A stretch of 21,947 bases of DNA from contig CAYWFG010000028.1 of the NCBI GenBank assembly GCA_964458185.1, forward strand, positions 1 through 21,947, read 5' to 3'. Position numbers and translations under genes: made by a program. Below are positions 16,886 to 21,947 of this stretch, piece after piece; position 1 is the first letter of the stretch, and the number at the start of each line of letters is the position of its first letter. Origin of the DNA: AB-137-C09 sp964458185. GTDB taxonomy: Bacteria > Pseudomonadota > Zetaproteobacteria > Mariprofundales > Mariprofundaceae. Below the pieces are notes generated by a model. That model did no database searches and was not told where the DNA came from. It was given only the letters and a program-made list of their open reading frames with translations.

Positions 16886-17588
16886 AGGAACCTTCCTGCT
16901 CTTGCTTTAGTTTTTTTATTTTGCTCTCAATTTCACTGCCGTATTCTTTTGGTAATGATTTTTTCATCATCGTTAAAAACGCAATAGTATCGGCAATAGT
17001 CAACTCTTTTTGCATAAATTTAGCGGCAAGACCCACAATCATGCTGGGTGCTCCAGGTCGTTGCGCTGCTTCCTTCATTAAGCTTAATGCTAAACCATCA
17101 TCTTTTAGCAAGTCATGTGCCAAATAACCAGCAATAAAGGGTGTTTCCCAATCCCAAGGACGGGAGGCGCTTCCTTTTTCTAATATTGCAATAGCTTTTC
17201 GTTGAAATTTATGTTGGTTAATCAATAGTCCAGAAGATAGTCGATTAATATCCCAAAACCAAGGATCAAATGATTGCGCATGTTGAAGATGGCGGTACAA
17301 ATATAACCAAGCTTTTTGCTGGTCTGAGAATGATAGTGTTCTAGCATCAATTATCGAAAACATAGAAAAAATAGATAAAATATTTGCATCAGCACCTAAG
17401 CCAAGGGCTGGTCCAGCAATAACTTGCTGGACAATTAAGGATGTCGGACCACTGATCAATAAGCTACGACCATCGTCAGCACGAATTACACCCTCTGTTT
17501 TACCCAAGATATGCAATGACATTCCAAATAAAAAAACACAAGTTATTAGGGCATATTTTTTAACTTTTAAATGATATTTCAAAGACAT
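16857..17588 (-). CDS. Membrane-anchored helical protein, possible PilG-like pilus accessory
   Basis: A 243-aa protein with an N-terminal signal or anchor (about 12-29). Its helical body is rich in paired-helix patterns reminiscent of TPR repeats (roughly 85-215) but lacks a clean TPR consensus. The tail is rich in Lys and Glu (about 215-243). I recognise no catalytic motif. Its start codon overlaps the permease stop by 1 nt (TAATG), and its end overlaps the pilin by 29 nt. It thus belongs tightly to an ATPase-permease-helical protein-pilin set. In Myxococcus xanthus pilGHI the third component is also an accessory membrane-associated protein needed for pili; equivalence is inferred from context, not similarity. 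Confidence 0.7.
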   Translation of the reverse strand: MSLKYHLKVKKYALITCVFLFGMSLHILGKTEGVIRADDGRSLLISGPTSLIVQQVIAGPALGLGADANILSIFSMFSIIDARTLSFSDQQKAWLYLYRHLQHAQSFDPWFWDINRLSSGLLINQHKFQRKAIAILEKGSASRPWDWETPFIAGYLAHDLLKDDGLALSLMKEAAQRPGAPSMIVGLAAKFMQKELTIADTIAFLTMMKKSLPKEYGSEIESKIKKLKQEQEGSYGVKRLYNN

Positions 17589-18400
17589 TATAAATTACGT
17601 TTAGAAAATATAAAAATTGCAATAAGAAGCATTATTATGGTATAACCTAAATGCCCCCCTGCATGCAGGATAATACTGGATGTACTAATCGCAATGCCAT
17701 GTTCAAAGGCCAAAACTAAACTTCCCCCCGTCATATCTGGCAGAAGCCAAGTAACAGCTTTAATAATTTGAATTAACAGCTCAGGGGTGGTGTGTTCGAT
17801 ATTATTTTTAGCTTGTATTGCAACAAGAATAGCAGGAAAAACCCAATAAATAAAGGCTGCAGAAGATGAAAAAACTAACATTTCAGCAGTACCAGAAGCC
17901 CAAGTGCAAACAAGAAAAACAACACTTAGCAAACTAATGGTTTGATACCAAGCTGTCCAAGCAACCATAATCCCTGTCATCCAACTTATACCATGTCGGT
18001 AAAAAGGTATTTCATCACGCAAACTGATCCAAACTAAAATCTCTGTGGTGATTAAAAGCAATAAATACAACAAGGTAACGACTGCCACAATGCCAAAAAA
18101 CCTACCCAATAAATACTCCGTTCGCTGGACAGGTGGGATTAGGAAAAAAAAGCAAACACGAGAGCCTAAATCATTTCCCAGTAATGTAACCACGGTAGAT
18201 AATAAAAACACTATTCCAAGTAAATATGAACCACCAGCCATCACATCAATTTGAACTTTTGTTACCTCTAACATAAACAACTTAGAAAAAATGATCGCAA
18301 AAACAGGTAATAAAAGGGCAAATGCAAAAATAGTTCGAGTGACCCGATAACCCAAAGTCTCTAGCATTGTAAATCGGGCAATATGCCAAACATGTCTCAT
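17588..18400 (-). CDS. ABC-2 type transporter permease (PilI-like context)
   Basis: A 270-aa integral membrane protein with about six hydrophobic segments, e.g. near 20-45, 58-75, 102-125, 140-165, 170-195 and 240-265. The segment VTLLGNDLGSRVCFFFLIPPVQRTEYLLGR-type loop at about 70-100 matches the cytosolic coupling region of ABC-2 permeases. It overlaps the ATPase gene by 4 nt, so the two form one transporter. The cargo is unknown. Its place between pilA and a second pilin suggests a role in pilus assembly or in exporting a pilus-linked molecule. Confidence 0.8.
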   Translation of the reverse strand: MRHVWHIARFTMLETLGYRVTRTIFAFALLLPVFAIIFSKLFMLEVTKVQIDVMAGGSYLLGIVFLLSTVVTLLGNDLGSRVCFFFLIPPVQRTEYLLGRFFGIVAVVTLLYLLLLITTEILVWISLRDEIPFYRHGISWMTGIMVAWTAWYQTISLLSVVFLVCTWASGTAEMLVFSSSAAFIYWVFPAILVAIQAKNNIEHTTPELLIQIIKAVTWLLPDMTGGSLVLAFEHGIAISTSSIILHAGGHLGYTIIMLLIAIFIFSKRNL

Positions 18401-19068
18401 GCCATACTCCGATTAGCTAATAACTTCTCTAATAAGACCACTTCACTCATATCATGGTTTAAAATATTAAATTCATCCAATACACGTCCTTGCCCCATCA
18501 GCAAAACTCGTTGACTTAAGCGAACCAAATCGGGAACAATATGACTACAAATCAAAATGGTACTTCCTTGCTCATGTCTTGCTGCAAGAATATTGATTAA
18601 ATGTAAACGACCAATAGCATCTAAACCAGACATAGGTTCATCAAGAATCAATAAAGGTGGCATTCCAATCAAGGCAAAAGCCAACGCAGTTCGTTGACGC
18701 ATACCTTTAGATAACTGTCGAATAGGTTTTCGCCATGCTTCAGAAGACAAGTTAATTTCTTCTAAGCTTGATTCTGCACCTTGTTTTTCATTGCATCGTA
18801 ATAACCAACCAAAACGCAACAATGCCAGTGGAGAGACTGTTTCAGGCATGGATGCAAGTTCAGGCATATAACCAATCATATCGGTTTGTAATGTCACGGT
18901 TCCATTATCTGGACGGATAAGATCTAAAATTATTTTAATGAGTGTACTTTTACCTGCACCATTAATACCCAATAAACCTAAAACTTCACCCTTCGGCTGC
19001 TCAAAGGTCAAGCCATCCAATGCTGTTTTTTCACCATAATACTTACTAACTTCATGGCACTTAATCAT
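18397..19068 (-). CDS. ABC transporter ATP-binding protein (PilH-like context)
   Basis: A single nucleotide-binding domain of 223 aa. Walker A is GINGAGKST (34-42). The signature LSKGM (119-123) replaces the usual LSGGQ, a variant common in ABC-2 exporters. Walker B is LLILDEP (139-145), the D-loop is SGLD and the H-loop His176 is in ICSHIV. An AAGG ribosome site lies 7 nt before ATG. It is the first gene of a five-gene operon (ATPase, permease, helical protein, pilin, oligosaccharyltransferase) and starts after the pilA terminator. It may also receive read-through from pilA. Confidence 0.88.
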   Translation of the reverse strand: MIKCHEVSKYYGEKTALDGLTFEQPKGEVLGLLGINGAGKSTLIKIILDLIRPDNGTVTLQTDMIGYMPELASMPETVSPLALLRFGWLLRCNEKQGAESSLEEINLSSEAWRKPIRQLSKGMRQRTALAFALIGMPPLLILDEPMSGLDAIGRLHLINILAARHEQGSTILICSHIVPDLVRLSQRVLLMGQGRVLDEFNILNHDMSEVVLLEKLLANRSMA

Positions 19069-19145
19069 AGAAGCAACCTTTTATATTAATGAACTAATCA
19101 TCCTAACTATTTAAATACAGTTAATCGTCATAGTAAAAAAACTAT

Positions 19146-19175
19146 AAAAAAAAGGCAGCCTAAGCTGCCTTTTTT
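19146..19175. terminator. Rho-independent terminator after pilA
   Basis: The stem GGCAGC/GCTGCC with a CTAA loop is flanked by eight A and six T, so it works in both directions. It lies about 18 nt after the pilA stop on the minus strand. A partial terminator here would let abundant pilA mRNA be made with less of the downstream operon. Confidence 0.88.
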
Positions 19176-19192
19176 AAAAAAACAAAATCAAA

Positions 19193-19678
19193 TCAAGGGC
19201 AATCAGTTGCCGTAAATGCCGCACCTGAGGCTGCATAGGTTATTGTAGAAATATCCAAACCAGTTACAGCAGTATTAGAAACATGTTCTTTTACAGTAGG
19301 AACACCATCATTCGCATAATAGCATTTATCGCCAGCGGTATGCTTGGTTAAAATCGCATAAGACTGTGTGGTTGGTCCAGCAGATACACCTTTCACTGTT
19401 TTAGACAAGTTCCATTTAGCACTTGCACCAGTAGCAGCAGGCCATTGCAACACATTAAACTGTGCAGGTGTTATGGCTGTAGGGTATACATTGTTATCTG
19501 TATAATACGCTTCAAAAATCGTTACTGCAGTGCCTGCATCAGATGTTGCAGCAGAGTTGAACGCTTTGGTACGATAAGATGAAAACTGTGGAATAGCGAT
19601 GGCAGCCAAAATGCCAATAATAGCCACAACGATCATCAGCTCAATAAGGGTGAAACCCTTTTGTGTAGAGATATTCAT
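19193..19678 (-). CDS. pilA: Major type IV pilin PilA
   Basis: Prepilin of 161 aa with the leader MNISTQKG, cleaved before Phe9, and Glu at mature position 5. The classic hydrophobic helix ends AAIAIPQFSSYRTKAFNSAATSD, with the break after residue 20 marked here only for reading. The mature first 58 residues align without gaps to Geobacter-type pilins, after which a larger globular head follows. Cys119 and Cys160 can form the C-terminal disulfide loop. The start is ATG 19678, with GGAGGA 7 nt upstream; an earlier in-frame start at 19708 would add a non-leader segment. It is transcribed from a near-perfect sigma-54 promoter and followed by a strong terminator, as expected for the abundant filament subunit. 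Confidence 0.93.
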   Translation of the reverse strand: MNISTQKGFTLIELMIVVAIIGILAAIAIPQFSSYRTKAFNSAATSDAGTAVTIFEAYYTDNNVYPTAITPAQFNVLQWPAATGASAKWNLSKTVKGVSAGPTTQSYAILTKHTAGDKCYYANDGVPTVKEHVSNTAVTGLDISTITYAASGAAFTATDCP

Positions 19679-19685
19679 AATGAAA

Positions 19686-19691
19686 TCCTCC
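19686..19691 (-). promoter_or_regulatory. pilA: Strong ribosome-binding site of pilA
   Basis: GGAGGA on the minus strand lies 7 nt before ATG 19678. It fixes that start over the in-frame alternative at 19708 and is the strongest ribosome site seen in the window, consistent with high expression. Confidence 0.85.
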
Positions 19692-19732
19692 GTTTGAAGT
19701 ATGACCACAATACTTGTGGCTCACACTGATAT

Positions 19733-19748
19733 AGCAACCTACGTGCCA
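19733..19748 (-). promoter_or_regulatory. pilA: Sigma-54 (-24/-12) promoter of pilA
   Basis: On the minus strand, TGGCAC (19743-19748), five bases GTAGG, then TTGCT (19733-19737). This fits the RpoN consensus TGGCAC-N5-TTGC exactly. The transcription start would fall near 19722, giving a leader of about 44 nt to ATG 19678. RpoN promoters need an enhancer-binding activator; for pilA this is normally PilR of the PilS/PilR pair, which is not encoded in the window. Confidence 0.92.
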
Positions 19749-19788
19749 ACTATTAAAAGCATGCATATCGCATTTTTATCGCCTGTTA

Positions 19789-19805
19789 CTGACAAAAATA
19801 GTCAG
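19789..19805. promoter_or_regulatory. Candidate activator (PilR) binding site upstream of pilA
   Basis: An inverted repeat CTGAC-N7-GTCAG is centred about 75 bp upstream of the predicted pilA start, in the range used by sigma-54 activators. Two copies of GCATGCAT at 19759-19766 and 19808-19815 bracket it, 49 bp apart. Assignment to PilR is by position only. Confidence 0.4.
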
Positions 19806-19852
19806 GTGCATGCATGAAATGTCTTTTGTAGTGAATATCACTTTATGATCTC

Positions 19853-20782
19853 TCAGATAGAGGGGGGCAAGTGATGCTCGCCTAAAAAATCAACAATCTT
19901 TGGAATCAAATCTTCACCCATATCTTCAAGCACATAATGCCCACCATCAGCATAACGATGAACCGTCGCTTCAGGGAAGCGAATCAACCATTCGTTCAAA
20001 AATGGGCGATTAAAAATAAAATCTTTTTCACCCCAAGCAATCAGCATCGGACGATCTTGAAACTGTGCCAACCCATCGGATATCTCACTGACTAAATCAT
20101 AACCCGCATCCCCCTCAACTAAAGGAATATCTTGCACAAAGCGCAGCGTAGCAATGCGGTGTTGCCAACTATCGTAAGGGGCGCAATAGGCTTTTCGCAG
20201 TGCCGCTGGCATCGGGTTACGTTTGCAGCCCACATAGGCTGCCCCCCGTGCAAACACATTCAACTTGCGAACAAGCCACGTCCCCAACCATGTATCTCGG
20301 CAAATACGCAACGCCAACGGAAAACGCACAGCGACAGGCAAATGAAAAGCAGCCGTATTGAGTACCACCAAACGGGCAATACGTTCAGGGTGACGGACGG
20401 CATAGCCCATGCCAATCATGCCGCCCCAATCATGCACCACCAATGTGATGCGCTCATTCACTTCCAGCGAATCAAGCAAGGCTTCCAAATCATCAATACG
20501 CTGTGCCAAGGTATAAGCATACAAAGCATCATCAGGTTTGTCGGACAAACCACAACCGATATGATCGGGCACAATCACCCGATAGTCATTTTTTAACGCC
20601 GTAATCAAATGACGATAATAAAACGACCAAGAAGGATTACCATGCACCATCACCACGGCATCCCCTCTGCCCTCATCAATATAATGCTGCCGCACCCCGC
20701 GCCGCAAAAAAAAGTGCGAATCAAAATCATAACCAAAATCGCGCTGTCTTCTGTCTTCTGTTTTCTGTTTTCTGGTACTCAC
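19853..20782 (-). CDS. oleB: OleB-like beta-lactone decarboxylase (alpha/beta hydrolase)
   Basis: Alpha/beta hydrolase of the haloalkane-dehalogenase-like group. Counting from GTG 20782 (309 aa), HGNPSW (47-52) forms the oxyanion region, the nucleophile Asp118 is in VVHDWGG, and the catalytic His282 is in GGHYVLED. In olefin biosynthesis OleB removes CO2 from a cis-beta-lactone to give a long-chain alkene. Adjacency to oleA supports this role over dehalogenation. The GTG start makes a 4-nt GTGA overlap with oleA; a TTG at 20806 would add eight residues. Codons 4-13 consist of four heptanucleotide repeats (20744-20771), giving a basic, non-conserved N-terminal stretch. Confidence 0.82.
   Translation of the reverse strand: MSTRKQKTEDRRQRDFGYDFDSHFFLRRGVRQHYIDEGRGDAVVMVHGNPSWSFYYRHLITALKNDYRVIVPDHIGCGLSDKPDDALYAYTLAQRIDDLEALLDSLEVNERITLVVHDWGGMIGMGYAVRHPERIARLVVLNTAAFHLPVAVRFPLALRICRDTWLGTWLVRKLNVFARGAAYVGCKRNPMPAALRKAYCAPYDSWQHRIATLRFVQDIPLVEGDAGYDLVSEISDGLAQFQDRPMLIAWGEKDFIFNRPFLNEWLIRFPEATVHRYADGGHYVLEDMGEDLIPKIVDFLGEHHLPPSI
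20744..20771. repeat. Four tandem 7-bp repeats CTGTYTT in the 5' end of oleB
   Basis: On the plus strand: CTGTCTT, CTGTCTT, CTGTTTT, CTGTTTT, in perfect tandem. The unit is 7 bp, so gain or loss of one unit shifts the oleB reading frame. The repeat lies 9-11 bases inside the chosen oleB start. Confidence 0.9.
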
Positions 20783-21822
20783 CACTCCACCGCCAGCATC
20801 AAACAATTTAAACCACTACCAATCCCTAAAAAGGCAACGTGATCGCCAGCTTGTAAGCCACCACGTTCTTGGGCGATGGCTGCGGTAATCGGTAGTGATA
20901 CGGTTCCCATATTGCCCAGATAGGGAAAGGTTGAAAAGTCATGCTGGGGATCTAAACCTAATGTTTTTAAAATCATGCGTTGATGCCCTTCTCCTACTTG
21001 ATGACAAATGGTTTTATCGACAGTATTGCTTTGCCATTGCATGGTCTTACAAAAAGCTTGCCATGTTTGTTTACCCAGTTGAATGCCGTGCTTTAATACA
21101 CTGATAGCATCCGTTGTCATGTAGGGTTGATAATGTTCAGGGGATAGGGGTGTAATGCCCCAACGGCATAAATTATGGTATTTAGGCGCAGTCATCTGCA
21201 CACCGCCTAATAGACGTTTTCCTTGTTGCGAAGAAAAAGAACCATCTGTCAACAACACTGCTGCTGCCCCCGAACCACCCGTAAAGGTCGCAAGCGATGT
21301 GGTAAACAATGGCATCGAAGGTTGATCAATCAATCGTTGCAGCATGGTTTCGTTGATCTCGCGTGACGACTCACAAGAAACCACCAAGCCTGCACGAATT
21401 TGCCCTAACTCAATACGATTGGCAATATCTAACATGCCACTTAACACCCCAAGGCAAGCATTAGAAATATCACAAACTGCCGCATCGCTTTGCACGCCGA
21501 GTGTCGCTGCCACATGGCAAGCCGTGGCAGGCTCGTATTGATCGCGGCAAACACCTGTATAAATGACAGCACCTAAATCACGGGCGGTAACTTGTTGCCC
21601 AGCCAATGCTTTATGCGCTGCAGCAATCCCGCCTTGCGACATCCGTTGATGGGGTTGCCACCAACGCCGTTCACGAATTCCTGTTAATGCTTGCAACTGC
21701 CCTGATGCAATATGCAATGATTCATAAGCAGGTTGCAAACGCGCCTCTAGTTCGGCTGAAGTCACCACAATGGGTGCAAGTTCATAGCCTATTGAATCTA
21801 TATATACCTTCGAATACCGCAT
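20779..21822 (-). CDS. oleA: OleA-like thiolase, head-to-head acyl condensation
   Basis: Thiolase-superfamily enzyme, 347 aa, related to FabH. Nucleophile Cys123 is in SNACLGVL, His274 is in CHQVGEGH and Asn304 is in YLGNMGTVS. Glu97, in DQYEPATAC, matches the glutamate that distinguishes OleA from FabH and acts as the base for condensing two acyl-CoAs into a beta-ketoacid. ATG 21822 is chosen because AGGTGG lies 5 nt upstream; a GTG at 21831 would add three residues. It overlaps oleB by 4 nt. oleC (beta-lactone synthetase) and oleD (reductase) are not next to the pair in this window. Confidence 0.85.
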   Translation of the reverse strand: MRYSKVYIDSIGYELAPIVVTSAELEARLQPAYESLHIASGQLQALTGIRERRWWQPHQRMSQGGIAAAHKALAGQQVTARDLGAVIYTGVCRDQYEPATACHVAATLGVQSDAAVCDISNACLGVLSGMLDIANRIELGQIRAGLVVSCESSREINETMLQRLIDQPSMPLFTTSLATFTGGSGAAAVLLTDGSFSSQQGKRLLGGVQMTAPKYHNLCRWGITPLSPEHYQPYMTTDAISVLKHGIQLGKQTWQAFCKTMQWQSNTVDKTICHQVGEGHQRMILKTLGLDPQHDFSTFPYLGNMGTVSLPITAAIAQERGGLQAGDHVAFLGIGSGLNCLMLAVEW

Positions 21823-21892
21823 CCACACCACCTACATAAAATAAGGCAATGCTAAGGACTTGCTTGAAAATGCAAAGCAATTCCTCATCTTC

Positions 21893-21947
21893 ACTGATGT
21901 TACGCAGTTGACCTTTTTAAAGCATATTGATGATTAGAGGCTCGTTC
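21893..21947. repeat. Miniature inverted-repeat element, copy 2 (cut by window edge)
   Basis: Begins with ACTGATGTTACGCAGTT and matches the reverse complement of the 14567-14677 element over 55 bases with four mismatches (positions 6, 15, 37 and 47 of the copy). The window ends inside its central hairpin. It lies about 70 bp upstream of oleA. Confidence 0.8.

Noticed and set aside
19853..20782. Haloalkane dehalogenase
   Set aside because: The HGNPxW and HDWGG motifs are shared with OleB. The 4-nt overlap with an OleA gene carrying the family glutamate favours OleB.
1..21947. CRISPR array, rRNA genes, prophage or toxin-antitoxin genes
   Set aside because: No regularly spaced repeats, rRNA segments, phage genes or small paired toxin-antitoxin frames were seen on either strand.

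Overview
The window is a stretch of a Gram-negative proteobacterial chromosome. It holds a full lepA-lepB-DUF4845-rnc-era housekeeping block, a lipoprotein murein transglycosylase, a sigma-54-driven type IV pilin and tRNA genes with encoded CCA ends. The lepA-lepB-DUF4845-rnc-era order is typical of beta/gamma-proteobacteria and relatives. The pilin is closest in its first 58 mature residues to Geobacter/Myxococcus-type pilins. A zetaproteobacterium-like host would fit this mixture, but that is a guess that the sequence alone cannot settle.

Layout. (1) 1-4166: a 122-bp IS66-like miniature element (93-214, with an 8-bp target duplication) sits just upstream of a tight plus-strand operon: lipA (lipoyl synthase), a cupin/JmjC-like putative oxygenase, and a YheS-type ABC-F ATPase. 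(2) 4167-4536: a tRNA-Lys/tRNA-Glu unit with its own promoter and a strong terminator. (3) 4646-12514: a seven-gene minus-strand run, read lepA, lepB, DUF4845, rnc, era, priA, mltD, driven from a promoter that overlaps a divergent tRNA-Met promoter. (4) 12617-14551: tRNA-Met and a long helical protein with a degenerate PilZ-like domain. (5) 14567-14709: a 111-bp miniature repeat and a terminator between convergent genes. (6) 14677-19678: a minus-strand type IV pilus accessory locus. It consists of pilA under a sigma-54 promoter, then an ABC ATPase, an ABC-2 permease, a membrane-anchored helical protein, a second pilin, and a PglL/WaaL-type O-oligosaccharyltransferase. (7) 19853-21822: an oleA-oleB pair (long-chain head-to-head olefin pathway) without adjacent oleC or oleD. 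OleB carries a heptanucleotide tandem repeat at its 5' end. (8) 21893-21947: the start of a second, inverted copy of the 14567-14677 repeat, cut by the window edge.

How the parts work together. Region 6 reads as one functional unit. The major pilin is switched on by RpoN, probably with PilR. The ABC transporter plus helical anchor resembles the myxobacterial PilGHI arrangement needed for pilus assembly. The second pilin and the oligosaccharyltransferase suggest a minor or modified pilin and pilin O-glycosylation. The major pilin has an aromatic residue at every one of the six positions highlighted in Geobacter e-pilins. Region 3 joins translation (LepA), secretion (LepB), RNA processing (RNase III, Era) and replication restart (PriA). 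The most notable observations are the pilus locus, the aromatic spacing of PilA, the two families of miniature elements, and the possible slipped-strand switch in oleB.
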